In this document: in pieces, positions 8,948 to 17,500 of the stretch | How positions within the stretch are numbered: the first letter of the stretch is position 1 | Layout of the letters: each line of letters starts with the position of its first letter | Source of the DNA: Alistipes senegalensis | GTDB taxonomy: Bacteria; Bacteroidota; Bacteroidia; Bacteroidales; Rikenellaceae | DNA length: 64,000 nucleotides | Assembly (NCBI GenBank): GCA_023664045.1 | Contig: JAMPGH010000001.1 | Coordinates: 1,588,083 to 1,652,082 of the forward strand | Direction of reading: 5' to 3' | The notes under the pieces: generated by a model | Told to the model about the DNA's origin: nothing | What the model saw: the letters and a program-made list of their open reading frames with translations, nothing else | Database searches by the model: none | Position numbers and translations under genes: made by a program

Positions 8948-9972
8948 CGTTCCAGCAGTTTCGGAATGGCGTAGTCTCCCAGTTCCGCGGTCTCCACGGC
9001 CAGCCGTTCGGCCGCCGGCGTCAGCTCGGGCGTTCCGATCCGGTGGATCGCGGCATGGATCGTCCGGTGCGAAAGTTGGTGGCGGGGCATCTCGACGCTC
9101 CGTTCCAAGTGCCATGTCCGGTCGCCCAGCAGCTCGCGGAAGCGGGGCAGGGAGGTCAGCACCCGGAAGTCGGCCGGACCTTCGGTTTCGATCATCGGAA
9201 ATTCGTAGAGGCCTTGCCAGATGTCGCGTTCTTCGCGACGGCGGAGCAGCGTCCTCTCGCCGCAGACGATGTGCAGGTAGTTGAACCAGCGGTCGATGAC
9301 TTTCGGTCGGCTCTGTTTTACGGGGCGTTCGGCCACGGTCCCGGCCGCCAGTGCCAGACAGCGCTCCGCCAGCGGACACTCTTCGCAGCGGGGCTGTGCC
9401 GGCGTGCATTGCAGGGCGCCGAAATCCATGATCGCCTGATTGCAGCGGCCCGGTCGCGAAACGTCTATCTGCGTTTGCGCCAGCTCGGCGAAGGCCCTTT
9501 TGCCTGCCGCCGTATCTATGGGGATGTCCAGATCGAAAAGGCGCGACAGCACCCGGTAGACGTTGCCGTCGACCGCGGCATAGGGAGCGTCGTAGGCTGC
9601 CGAGCAGATCGCCGCCGCCGTGTAGTCGCCTACGCCGGGCAGCGCGCGCACTTCGGCATAGGTCTTCGGAAATTCGCCCCCGAACTCTTCCGCCACGCGC
9701 TTGGCCGCCGCATGGAGATTGCGGGCTCGGCTGTAGTAGCCCAGTCCCTGCCAGAGTTTCAACACCTCGTCTTCCGTCGCTGCGGCCAGCGCCCCGATGT
9801 CGGGCCAACGTTCGGTGAACCGCAGGTAGTACTCCATGCCTTGCACCACGCGCGTTTGCTGCAGAATCACCTCCGAGAGCCAGATGCGGTAGGCATCCCG
9901 CGTGCGGCGCCACGGCAGATCGCGGCCCCGGCGGTCGTACCACTCCAGCAGCTGGGACGCTATGCGGCTCAT
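8923..9972 (-). CDS. mutY: A/G-specific adenine glycosylase MutY
   Basis: The 349-residue enzyme removes adenine mispaired with 8-oxoguanine. Visible features are the N-terminal PWR and SEVILQQT segment (catalytic Glu near residue 34), the helix-hairpin-helix LPGVGDYTA followed by the catalytic Asp in AVDGNVYRV, and the [4Fe-4S] ligands C-X6-C-X2-C-X5-C in the CTPAQPRCEECPLAERC region. A C-terminal NUDIX-like OxoG-recognition domain fills about residues 230-345. The start at 9972 overlaps the stop of the upstream glycosyltransferase gene by four bases (ATGA), so the two are translationally coupled. Confidence 0.95.
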   Translation of the reverse strand: MSRIASQLLEWYDRRGRDLPWRRTRDAYRIWLSEVILQQTRVVQGMEYYLRFTERWPDIGALAAATEDEVLKLWQGLGYYSRARNLHAAAKRVAEEFGGEFPKTYAEVRALPGVGDYTAAAICSAAYDAPYAAVDGNVYRVLSRLFDLDIPIDTAAGKRAFAELAQTQIDVSRPGRCNQAIMDFGALQCTPAQPRCEECPLAERCLALAAGTVAERPVKQSRPKVIDRWFNYLHIVCGERTLLRRREERDIWQGLYEFPMIETEGPADFRVLTSLPRFRELLGDRTWHLERSVEMPRHQLSHRTIHAAIHRIGTPELTPAAERLAVETAELGDYAIPKLLERYLNKYPM

Positions 9973-10691
9973 CGCTTGCGGGGGCGGATTTTGCGAAAGG
10001 GAAGTCCCAGTACGCCGAAGAAGGCTTCGCCGAAGATTCCGCCGCTCATTTTCGAGCTTCCTTCCTGCCGGTCGACGAAGACGATCGATATCTCTTCCAG
10101 TTTCAGCCCCGATCGCCACGCCGTGTATTTCATCTCGATTTGGAATCCGTAGCCTTTCATGCGGATGCGGTCCGGGTCGATGACCTCCAGTGCGCGGCGC
10201 GAGTAGCAGACGAATCCCGCCGTGGCGTCATGTACCGGCATGCGGGTTACCGTGCGTACGTATTTCGAGGCGAAGTAGGAAAGCAGCAGCCGCGACATGG
10301 GCCAGTTGACCACGTTCACCCCTTTCACGTAGCGCGAGCCGATCGCCACGTCGCTGCCGCCCTCGACCGCTGCGAACAGCCGGAGCAGATCGTCGGGGTT
10401 GTGCGAGAAGTCGCAGTCCATTTCGCACAGCGCGTCGAATCCGTGTTCCAGCCCCCAGCGGAATCCCGTCAGGTAGGCCGTGCCGAGCCCTTGCTTGCCG
10501 GCGCGTTCTATCAGATGCAGCGTCTCGGGAAACTCCCGCTGCCGCTCGCGCACGATCGCGGCCGTGCCGTCGGGCGATCCGTCGTCGATGATCAGCAGTT
10601 CGAACGCTTCGGGCAGCGAGAAAACCTTGTCGATCATCGCCGAGACGTTCTCTTTTTCGTTGTAGGTGGGTATGATTACCAGTCTGCGCAT
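9969..10691 (-). CDS. Polyprenol-phosphate mannosyltransferase-like GT2 (DPM1-like)
   Basis: The 240-residue protein is a GT-A fold glycosyltransferase of the dolichol-phosphate mannose synthase group. It begins with VIIPTYNEKENV, followed by LLIIDDGSPDGT and the metal/nucleotide DXD-type EMDCDFSHNP. Its C-terminal half retains GSRYVKG and YGFQIEM, typical of DPM1/Ppm1. It probably loads a sugar onto undecaprenyl phosphate at the inner membrane, for glycan or protein O-glycosylation pathways known in Bacteroidetes. No C-terminal membrane helices are seen. It is first in a two-gene unit with mutY. Confidence 0.88.
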   Translation of the reverse strand: MRRLVIIPTYNEKENVSAMIDKVFSLPEAFELLIIDDGSPDGTAAIVRERQREFPETLHLIERAGKQGLGTAYLTGFRWGLEHGFDALCEMDCDFSHNPDDLLRLFAAVEGGSDVAIGSRYVKGVNVVNWPMSRLLLSYFASKYVRTVTRMPVHDATAGFVCYSRRALEVIDPDRIRMKGYGFQIEMKYTAWRSGLKLEEISIVFVDRQEGSSKMSGGIFGEAFFGVLGLPFRKIRPRKR

Positions 10692-10713
10692 GGGGGATCG
10701 GATTTTAATCGTA

Positions 10714-10721
10714 CAAAAATA
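10714..10721 (-). promoter_or_regulatory. -7 element (TATTTTTG) for the glycosyltransferase-mutY unit
   Basis: The minus strand reads TATTTTTG about 23 bases upstream of the ATG at 10691, matching TAnnTTTG. The spacer to the upstream gene is only 62 bases, so this is the likely start of the two-gene message. Confidence 0.6.
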
Positions 10722-10753
10722 GCGTTTTTTTCGGAAGTGCGGCGGATGGCCCG

Positions 10754-11440
10754 TTATTTCGGCCGGCGTTTCATCGACCGGATCGTCGCCTTCTCCGCGT
10801 CGCTCACGCGCAGCGATTCCACGATCTTCTGCAGCGCCTTGTTGTAGGTCCGGTCCGCCAGCGGACACGACGTTCCGAGCCATCGCAGCGTGCGTTCCGG
10901 AAACTTCACGTAGCATACCGACACGGCCCAGGCCACGCCCATGCGGACGTAGTAGCCTTCGTGCCGGACGGTTCCCAGACGTTCCAGCAGGCGGTCGACG
11001 TGTTCTTCGTCCACGAAATTCGAGAGAGCCATCACCACCGCGAAGCGCACTTCGTATTCGCCCGGCGCATCGAAATAGGGCTGGATGAAGCGCCGCATCG
11101 GTTCGCGTTCGGCACTTCGGAGCCGCCAGCAGAAGCAGTCGCAGATCGCCCAGTTGTCGATCTTGGGTATGAAGCGCGCCGTGAGGCGCAGCTTCTCGTC
11201 GGGCGGACACTTCGCATAGCCGATCACCAGTCCCTGCAACATCCGTTCCTCGAAATATTCGTCTTCGGCCTCTTCGAGCCATGCCCGCCAGTCGCCGCGG
11301 GCGATTTCGCGGGCGATGTTCCGCAGCAGGGGCAGGCGTACGCCGATCATCTTGCCCGCTCCGGGCGTCAGCGAAGCGCTGAAGTCGCGGTAGCGGAGGT
11401 CGGCCATTCCGAAAAGTTGTTCGCGCAGGGTGGTTTCCAT
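10754..11440 (-). CDS. DNA alkylation repair protein (AlkD-like HEAT-repeat)
   Basis: The 228-residue protein is built of HEAT-like helical repeats as in AlkC/AlkD-type DNA glycosylases. Recognisable segments are GVRLPLLRNIAREIA, the KIDNWAICDCFCWRL stretch (the WxxxD-type motif of the AlkD group) and RMGVAWAVSVCYVKFP. It would excise N3/N7-alkylated purines. The start METTLREQL at 11440 is used because the upstream in-frame ATG lies directly on the -7 element. It forms a single-gene unit, divergent from the AsmA-like gene. Confidence 0.85.
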   Translation of the reverse strand: METTLREQLFGMADLRYRDFSASLTPGAGKMIGVRLPLLRNIAREIARGDWRAWLEEAEDEYFEERMLQGLVIGYAKCPPDEKLRLTARFIPKIDNWAICDCFCWRLRSAEREPMRRFIQPYFDAPGEYEVRFAVVMALSNFVDEEHVDRLLERLGTVRHEGYYVRMGVAWAVSVCYVKFPERTLRWLGTSCPLADRTYNKALQKIVESLRVSDAEKATIRSMKRRPK

Positions 11441-11469
11441 AGCGTACGGAGATCTGATGTCGCTCTTCG

Positions 11470-11477
11470 CAAAGATA
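11470..11477 (-). promoter_or_regulatory. -7 element (TATCTTTG) of the AlkD-like gene
   Basis: The minus strand reads TATCTTTG with a predicted start near 11463, about 23 bases upstream of the ATG at 11440. The longest ORF would start inside this element and is therefore rejected. Confidence 0.65.
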
Positions 11478-11567
11478 GTCATTTTACCGTTCGGAGATCT
11501 CCTTTCGGCAAGATTGTTTCATCCCGATGCCGCCGGGAGGCGTCGCATTCCGCAAAATGCGGACCCA

Positions 11568-11599
11568 TTTGTTTTTGCGCTCGGCTTGCACTATCTTTG
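11568..11599 (+). promoter_or_regulatory. Extended promoter of the AsmA-like gene
   Basis: TTTG at 11568-11571, a 20-base spacer and TATCTTTG at 11592-11599 are present. This is the third copy of the CTTGCACTATCTTTGCC block. Transcription would start near 11606, two bases before a five-codon upstream ORF. Confidence 0.8.
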
Positions 11600-11607
11600 C
11601 CCCGAAC

Positions 11608-11625
11608 ATGCTTATCCGAATATGA
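11608..11625 (+). CDS. Five-codon upstream ORF overlapping the AsmA-like start
   Basis: ATG at 11608 opens a frame encoding MLIRI that stops with TGA at 11623-11625. The stop overlaps the ATG (11622-11624) of the large AsmA-like gene in an ATGA arrangement. It lies directly after the predicted transcription start. It could couple initiation on the main gene to ribosomes loaded at the 5' end of a nearly leaderless message. It may also be coincidental. Confidence 0.4.
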   Translation: MLIRI

Positions 11626-14357
11626 AGAAATTCCTCAAGATCGCGGCCCTCGTCGTGGCCGTGTTGCTGGCGGTTCTCATCGTGGCGCCGATGGCTTTCC
11701 GGGGCAAAATCGTCGAGATCGTCAAGCGCGAAGCCAATGAAATGCTGACGGCGAAGCTCGATTTCGAGTCTCTGGATCTCAGCTTGCTGCGCCATTTTCC
11801 CCATGCGTCGGTCGAGTTGAAGGGGCTGACGCTCGTGGGTGTCGACCGCTTCGAGGGCGATACGATCGTTGCCGCCCGACGGATTTCCGTGGTCGTCGAT
11901 CTGTTATCGCTTTTCGGCGACGAGGGTTTCGAGATCACCAAAGTGATCCTCGCTTCGCCCGCGCTCCACGCCCATAAGCTCTCCGACGGCGCCGTCAACT
12001 GGCAGGTCATGAAGCTCGCGGAGACGCAGACGCCCGCGGAGGAGGAGCTTGCGGAACCCTCCGCTTTCCGCCTGCAGGTGCGCGATTTCCGAATCTCCGG
12101 TGCCACGATCCGTTATGAGGACGACTCCACCCGGATGTCTTTCTCTACCGGACCTCTCTCGTTGCGGCTGCGGGGCGACATGTCGGCCGATGAAACCGAC
12201 CTCGGCCTGCGGCTTCTGGCACAGCATATCCGCTTCGTCTCGGGCGGCGTGCCGTTGTTGAGCGGCGCCGAGGCCGAGCTGAACGCCTCGATCGCCGCCG
12301 ATCTCAAGCATAGCCGCTTCGCTTTCACCGACAATACGTTCCGTCTCAATGCCATCGCCCTGTCGCTCGACGGGTGGGTGCAGTTGCTGGAGAACCAGCG
12401 CATCGCGATGGACCTCACGGCCGGGTGCGACAAGGTGCAGTTCAAGGATGTGCTGTCGCTCGTTCCCGCTTTCTATACGAAGGATTTCCGCAACCTCTCG
12501 GCTTCGGGAGCGTTGTCGCTGTCGCTGTGGGCCAAAGGCGAGATGCAGGGTTCCCTGCTGCCGGCTTTCGAACTCCGGGCCGGAGTGAGCGACGGCAGCT
12601 TCCAGTATTCGTCGCTGCCGAAAGCCGTTACCGACATCAACATCGCCGCCGCGGTCTCCAATCCGGGCGGTTCGATGAACAAGACGATGGTCGATCTCTC
12701 GAAGTTTTCGCTGAAGATGGCCGGCAACTCGCTCGACGCTTCGTTCTTCGCCACCAACCTCGTCAGCGATCCGTCGTTCCGGGCTTCGGTTGCGGGCCGG
12801 GTCGATCTGGGTGCTGTCCGCGAGGTCTATCCTCTGGACAAGGAGGTCGATCTGGGAGGCGTCGTTACGGCCGATCTCAAGGTCTCGGGCCGCATGTCCG
12901 ACATCGAGAAACAGCGTTACGGGCAGGTCGCCGCCACAGGTACGTTCGTCATCGAGCAGCTGGGGCTCGCGCTCCCCAAACTTCCGGCCGTCCATATCCG
13001 CCGGGCCGCCGCGACCATCACGCCGCAGGCGATGACGCTGGGCGAGTTCGGGGTAACGGTGGGTCGGAGCGATCTGGCTGCCAACGGGCAGCTCACCGGT
13101 TATCTGGGTTACCTGCTGCACGGCGACAAGCTGGCCGGACGGCTCTACGTCAAGTCCGAGCTGCTCGATCTCAACGAGATTCTGAGTGCGCTGCCCGCTT
13201 CGGAGGAGGCTGCGCCGGCCGCTTCGACCGAAAGCGCGCCGCTGCAGGCTCCGGAGGTGCCCAAGAATCTGGAGTTGTCGCTCAGCACCGATCTGCACGA
13301 AATCCGCTTCGACAAGATGAATATTTCGGCCTTGACGGGCGAGATGCGCGTGGCGGGCGGTGCTTTGTCGCTCGACCGGCTGGCGTTGCAGCTCTTCGGA
13401 GGCAAGGCTTCCGCATCGGGCAGTTACTCCACGGCGGTCGATCCGTCGCATCCGGCTCTGAAGCTGAACCTCGCTTTGGCAGGGGCTTCTTTTTCGCGGA
13501 CGTTCGACGAATTGGAGCTGGTGCAGCAGCTCGTGCCGATCTTCGCCAAAACGGGCGGCGACTACTCTCTCTCGCTCGACATGAAAGCCGCGCTCGACTC
13601 TTCGATGTCGCCCGATCTCGGTTCGGTCGATGCTTCGGGCGAAATCCGGTCGGCCAATATCCATGCGGAGAATATCGAGGCGTTCGATGCGCTGGCCAAA
13701 GCGCTGGGCAACGACAAGTTGAGTAAGATCGAGGCCAAAGACGTCGCCATCCGCTTCGCCATTCGGAACGGCCGGGTCCTCACGCAGCCTTTCGACCTGA
13801 AACTCGCGGGTGCCGATATCCGCATGTCGGGCTCCACCGGGCTCGACCGGACGATCGACTATACGGCGAAGGTCGCCTTGCCGGCATCCGCTACGAACGG
13901 GTTGTTGGAGACGATCGACGTGAAGATCGGCGGCACTTTCTCGTCGCCCAAAATCACGTTGGGAGTTCGGGAGGCAGCCGAGCAGGTCGTCAAAAATGTC
14001 GTCGACGAGCAGATCCGAAAACTCACCGGCAGCGAATCGCTCTCCGCCGAGATCGAGAAGCAGGCCGAGAAGATGCGTGCCGAAGCGAACGAACAGGCCG
14101 ATAAATTACGTGCCGAGGCCCGGCGTGCGGGCGAGAAACTCGTTTCGGCTGCTCGGTCCCAGCGTACCAAGCTGGTCGAGGAGGCCGCCAAGAAAGGCGC
14201 TTTGGCCAAGCTGGCAGTCGAGAAGGCCGGCGACAAACTCGTTTCCGAAGCCGAGAAACAGGCTGCCAACCTCACCGCCGAAGCCGAGAAGCGGATCGCT
14301 GCCTTGTCGGCCGAGGTTGAAAAGAACATCTCGAAACTTTCCGCCGAGAGCAAGTAG
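11622..14357 (+). CDS. AsmA-family envelope protein with C-terminal coiled coil
   Basis: The 911-residue protein starts with one N-terminal membrane helix (residues 4-24) and a long AsmA-like beta-rich body. The N-terminal segment with DLSLLRHFPHASVELKGL is typical of the family, as is the C-terminal AsmA_2 region with KLAGADIRMSGSTGLD and VKIGGTFSSPKI. Such proteins span the periplasm and are thought to move lipids or guide outer-membrane assembly. The last 115 residues are an Ala/Glu/Lys/Arg heptad-like coiled coil, which is also seen in Bacteroidetes AsmA proteins. The promoter, the uORF and a terminator at 14381-14420 bound a single-gene unit. Confidence 0.85.
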   Translation: MKKFLKIAALVVAVLLAVLIVAPMAFRGKIVEIVKREANEMLTAKLDFESLDLSLLRHFPHASVELKGLTLVGVDRFEGDTIVAARRISVVVDLLSLFGDEGFEITKVILASPALHAHKLSDGAVNWQVMKLAETQTPAEEELAEPSAFRLQVRDFRISGATIRYEDDSTRMSFSTGPLSLRLRGDMSADETDLGLRLLAQHIRFVSGGVPLLSGAEAELNASIAADLKHSRFAFTDNTFRLNAIALSLDGWVQLLENQRIAMDLTAGCDKVQFKDVLSLVPAFYTKDFRNLSASGALSLSLWAKGEMQGSLLPAFELRAGVSDGSFQYSSLPKAVTDINIAAAVSNPGGSMNKTMVDLSKFSLKMAGNSLDASFFATNLVSDPSFRASVAGRVDLGAVREVYPLDKEVDLGGVVTADLKVSGRMSDIEKQRYGQVAATGTFVIEQLGLALPKLPAVHIRRAAATITPQAMTLGEFGVTVGRSDLAANGQLTGYLGYLLHGDKLAGRLYVKSELLDLNEILSALPASEEAAPAASTESAPLQAPEVPKNLELSLSTDLHEIRFDKMNISALTGEMRVAGGALSLDRLALQLFGGKASASGSYSTAVDPSHPALKLNLALAGASFSRTFDELELVQQLVPIFAKTGGDYSLSLDMKAALDSSMSPDLGSVDASGEIRSANIHAENIEAFDALAKALGNDKLSKIEAKDVAIRFAIRNGRVLTQPFDLKLAGADIRMSGSTGLDRTIDYTAKVALPASATNGLLETIDVKIGGTFSSPKITLGVREAAEQVVKNVVDEQIRKLTGSESLSAEIEKQAEKMRAEANEQADKLRAEARRAGEKLVSAARSQRTKLVEEAAKKGALAKLAVEKAGDKLVSEAEKQAANLTAEAEKRIAALSAEVEKNISKLSAESK

Positions 14358-14380
14358 CGGCGCGCTTGCGTCCGTATCTT

Positions 14381-14420
14381 CGGCAGGGTTCGGATTTCGC
14401 CGGGCCCTGCCGTTTTTTTT
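14381..14420 (+). terminator. Intrinsic terminator of the AsmA-like gene
   Basis: CGGCAGGG at 14381-14388 pairs with CCCTGCCG at 14405-14412, followed immediately by eight T residues. Confidence 0.85.
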
Positions 14421-14423
14421 CAG

Positions 14424-14890
14424 GCAGTCTTCCGACCCGGAGTGGCAGCAGATCAAGATCTCTGCCAGCGCGGTCCGCAGATTCAGCAATCCCCCGCCCC
14501 GCTAAGAGCGGGGATTTATGGGGAGATAGGGCCGATTACCTCTGTTCGCTCTCTTCTGTCCCCGAACCGTCGGGCGGGTTTTATATTCCAGTCTGCCGGA
14601 AAGCCGACCTGTAATTACGCAAGGTTCCCTTTCCGGCATTCATCCCAGCGATTGCTTCCCACACTTGCTTCGGGCCTCCGCGACCGCACGTCGGGAGCTC
14701 TGGGAAATGTCGGCACGAACGGTTATTCCTGGTCGTCTTCGCCCTTGTCGGGCAGTGCCAGTGCCGGCTTCCTGCTCTTCGAATCGGGTAACGTGAATCC
14801 GTTGCATGCCGACGGCCGTTCCTACGGCTTTCCCGTGCGCTGCGTCCAGCATCTGCAAGACTGCTTTTCGAAGGTGGAGGACCGGCGGCG
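14424..14890 (+). repeat. Composite element copy 1 with a C-type-lectin-like (FISUMP-like) fragment
   Basis: Three blocks are shared with an inverted copy at 60128-60630. Block A (14424-14491) starts GCAGTCTTCCG and ends AGATTCAGCAATC. Block B is TATATTCCAGTCTGCCGGAAAGC (14583-14603 core). Block C (14623-14870) encodes a peptide with LASGLRDRTSGALGNVG, WSSSP and FPVRCVQHLQ. This resembles the C-terminal lectin-fold segment of Fibrobacter-succinogenes-paralogous-domain proteins, which serve as variable regions of diversity-generating retroelements in Bacteroidetes. The frame is open from 14442 to 14939, but there is no lipoprotein start or upstream domain, so it looks like a dispersed fragment rather than a complete gene. 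A hairpin fills the A-B interval, including CCCCGCTAAGAGCGGGG at 14497-14513. Confidence 0.7.
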
Positions 14891-14973
14891 GGTGCGATTT
14901 CTCGCTTCCGGTCTTTCATCTTTGGTTTTTATGACGTAAGTTTGCGACCCGAACGGCCCGAACGACCCGAATC

Positions 14974-16380
14974 ATGACCATCGCCCCGATCCATACCTCC
15001 CCGCCTTGCGACGGCTTGCCCATGCCCCGGCGTCTGGGCGCCATTCTGGCCGTGGCGTTCGGCGTCGGATTATCGGTGTTGGACAGCGCCATCGCCAACG
15101 TTGCGCTGCCTACGTTGGGCCGGGAATTTTCCGTGTCGGCAGCCGATTCCGTCTGGATCGTCAATGCCTACCAGCTCGCCGTCATGGCGACGATCCTGCC
15201 GTTCGCCGCTTGGGGCGAGTCGATCGGTTACCGGAAAATCTACCTCGGGGGCCTCGCTCTCTTCACGTCGGCATCGGCCGGTTGCGCGCTGGCCGGGTCG
15301 TTGGGTACGCTGGTCCTCGCCCGTGCGTTGCAGGGAGTGGGGGCTGCGGCCGTTACTTCGATCAATACCACGCTGATCCGTTTCATCTACCCTCGTGCGC
15401 AACTGGGGCGCGGCATGGGAATCAACGCCACGGTGGTCGCCGTTTCGTCGGTGGCCGGGCCCGCCCTCGCCGCCGGAATCCTCTCCGTCGGGGAGTGGCC
15501 GTGGCTCTTCGCGATCAATATCCCCGTCGGTATCGTCGCTCTGTGGCTCAGCGCCCGATTCCTGCCCCGCAACCCTGTGCAGCGGGATGGGCACCGGCCC
15601 CGCCGGTGCGACATGGCGATGAACGCCCTGACTTTCGGTTTGCTGATGGCTTCGGTCGAGGGGTATTCCCACGGCTGGGACGGCCGGCTCATCGCCGGGG
15701 GCGTCGCCGCGATGCTTGTCGTCGGGTTCTTCTTCGTGCGGAGCCAGCTGCGCGAGCCGCGGCCCTTGTTGCCGCTCGATCTGTTGCGAATCCCGATTTT
15801 CTCGGTCTCGATGCTTACGTCCGTCTGTTCCTATCTGGCGCAGATGCTTTCGATGGTCGCCTTGCCGTTTTACCTGCAGCATACGTTCCGATTCGACGAG
15901 GTGGCCGCAGGCGTGTTGCTCACGGCGTGGCCTGCCGTCATCGTGGTCGTCGCTCCCGTGGCCGGCATGCTCGTGGGCCGTGTCCATGCCGGGGCGCTCG
16001 GCGGCATGGGTCTTGCGACTATGGCCGTCGGCCTGACGGCTCTGGCGTGGTTGCCCGATCGGCCCGGGACGTTCGATATCGTTTGGCGGCTGATGCTCGG
16101 CGGTGCAGGTTTCGCCTTGTTCCAGTCGCCCAACAACAGCTTGCTGATCGCTTCGGCACCTCCCGAGCGCAGCGGGTCGGCCAGCGGCATGCTGGCCACG
16201 GCGCGTCTGATCGGGCAGACGAGCGGTGCGGCCCTCATGGCTCTGTTGTTCCACGTCGTGCCGGATCATAGCGCCCGTACCGCCTTGTGCGTGGCGGGTG
16301 CGGGGGCTGCGGTCGGCGCGGTGGTGAGTTTCTGTCGGTTGTCGTTGCCGCTTCCCGAATCGCTGATGCGGCGCAGATAG
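14974..16380 (+). CDS. MFS transporter, DHA2 (EmrB/QacA) type
   Basis: The 468-residue inner-membrane protein has about 14 hydrophobic helices. It carries the DHA2 signature LDSAIANVALPTL in helix 1, then SVWIVNAYQLA and GESIGYRKIYL (motif A loop), and SVAGPALAAGIL (motif C) in helix 5. The family exports drugs, bile salts and related toxic compounds by H+ antiport. No MFP or TolC partner is adjacent. The LD-carboxypeptidase gene starts 14 bases downstream, so the two are probably co-transcribed. No strong promoter was found in the 80 bases upstream; CATCTTTG near 14919 is a weak candidate. Confidence 0.9.
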   Translation: MTIAPIHTSPPCDGLPMPRRLGAILAVAFGVGLSVLDSAIANVALPTLGREFSVSAADSVWIVNAYQLAVMATILPFAAWGESIGYRKIYLGGLALFTSASAGCALAGSLGTLVLARALQGVGAAAVTSINTTLIRFIYPRAQLGRGMGINATVVAVSSVAGPALAAGILSVGEWPWLFAINIPVGIVALWLSARFLPRNPVQRDGHRPRRCDMAMNALTFGLLMASVEGYSHGWDGRLIAGGVAAMLVVGFFFVRSQLREPRPLLPLDLLRIPIFSVSMLTSVCSYLAQMLSMVALPFYLQHTFRFDEVAAGVLLTAWPAVIVVVAPVAGMLVGRVHAGALGGMGLATMAVGLTALAWLPDRPGTFDIVWRLMLGGAGFALFQSPNNSLLIASAPPERSGSASGMLATARLIGQTSGAALMALLFHVVPDHSARTALCVAGAGAAVGAVVSFCRLSLPLPESLMRRR

Positions 16381-16393
16381 TTTTTCATCGAGC

Positions 16394-17434
16394 ATGAAGA
16401 TTCGCATAACATACCTCTTGTTTCTCTTTTTGGGATGCTTCGCTCTGCCGATCGGTCCTTCCCGGAGCGTCGTCGCACAGAATCCCGCGGCCCGCACCGT
16501 TGCGTCGCCGACGGCCGATTCGTCGTTCGTCCGGCCTCCCTATCTGCAGATCGGCGACACGGTGGGGCTGGTGGCCCCGGCGGGGCGTCTGCCGGCCGGA
16601 ACCGATACGGTCCGCATCCGCGAACATTTCGCTTCATGGGGCCTGCACGTGAAGTTTTCGCCCCATTGTTACAGCGTGGAACAGCCTTATTTTTCGGCTT
16701 CGGATGCCGACCGGGCGGCCGACCTGCAGCAGATGATCGACGATCCTTCGGTCAAGGCGGTCATCGCCTGCCGCGGCGGATACGGTTCGGTGCGCCTGAT
16801 GCCGCTGCTGCGGCTGGAGGAGATGCGGTGGAATCCCAAATGGCTGGTCGGGTTCAGCGACATCACCACGCTCCACATGGCGCTCGCGCAGTTGGGCGTG
16901 GAGAGCATCCACGGGCCCATGCCGGGATCGAAGTTCTACTGGGAGGAGCCCGCTTCGGCCGAGTCGTTGCGGCGGGCGCTTTTCGGACTTGTCGAGCGCT
17001 TCGACTTGCCGCCCCATCCGCTCAATATCCCGGGAAAGGCTGCCGGACGAATGGCGGGCGGCAACCTGACGGTGCTCTGCTCCGCCTGCGGCACCTCGGA
17101 GGAGATCGAGTCGGCCGAGCCGACGATCCTCTTCATCGAGGAGGTCAACGAGCATGTCTACCGTGTCGACCGCATGTTGGTGCAGCTGTCGCGCAGCGGA
17201 GCCTTGAGCAACGTCTCGGCGGTCGTCGTCGGCGACTTCAGCCGCATGTCGGGCAGCGAGCAGTTCGGGGCCGATGCCTATCGGACGATCGCCGCAGCGC
17301 TGGCTCCGTTGGGCATTCCGGTCGTTTTCGGTTTTCCCGCAGGACACGACCGGCTCAATCTGGCGATCTATCTGGGGCGCCGCGCCACCGTCTCGGTCGA
17401 CGAAAAGGGTGCCGGTCTGGTCTACGAGGATTGA
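16394..17434 (+). CDS. ldcA: Muramoyltetrapeptide carboxypeptidase (LD-carboxypeptidase, peptidase S66)
   Basis: The 346-residue protein has an N-terminal signal-like hydrophobic segment ending around VVAQN, followed by an S66 domain. The active-site region LVGFSDITTLH holds the nucleophile Ser. The partner Glu lies in LFIEEVNEH and the His in FPAGHDRLNLAI. The enzyme removes the terminal D-Ala from murein tetrapeptides during recycling. Most LdcA proteins are cytoplasmic; the leader here suggests a periplasmic enzyme. It follows the MFS gene by 14 bases. Confidence 0.9.
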   Translation: MKIRITYLLFLFLGCFALPIGPSRSVVAQNPAARTVASPTADSSFVRPPYLQIGDTVGLVAPAGRLPAGTDTVRIREHFASWGLHVKFSPHCYSVEQPYFSASDADRAADLQQMIDDPSVKAVIACRGGYGSVRLMPLLRLEEMRWNPKWLVGFSDITTLHMALAQLGVESIHGPMPGSKFYWEEPASAESLRRALFGLVERFDLPPHPLNIPGKAAGRMAGGNLTVLCSACGTSEEIESAEPTILFIEEVNEHVYRVDRMLVQLSRSGALSNVSAVVVGDFSRMSGSEQFGADAYRTIAAALAPLGIPVVFGFPAGHDRLNLAIYLGRRATVSVDEKGAGLVYED

Positions 17435-17483
17435 GGGCCCGGTTCCCGGACCCGAACGGTCGTTTTCGGGGCCCGAATTTTTA
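17433..17483 (+). terminator. Possible terminator after ldcA
   Basis: GGGCCCGG just after the stop can pair with CGGGGCCC near 17467-17474, followed by GAATTTTTAATT. The loop is long and itself structured, so efficiency is uncertain. Confidence 0.4.
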
Positions 17484-17500
17484 ATTCTTGCGGATTTCGT

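Noticed and set aside
11441..11482. Longer N terminus of the AlkD-like protein (MTIFAKS...).
   Set aside because: The codons for it are the promoter -7 element itself (TATCTTTG), so they are not transcribed as coding sequence.
14442..14939. A 165-codon ORF through composite element copy 1.
   Set aside because: Only the block C part has family resemblance. The start lies inside block A with no signal peptide or upstream domain, and copy 2 shows a different structure around block C. It is listed as part of a repeat element instead.
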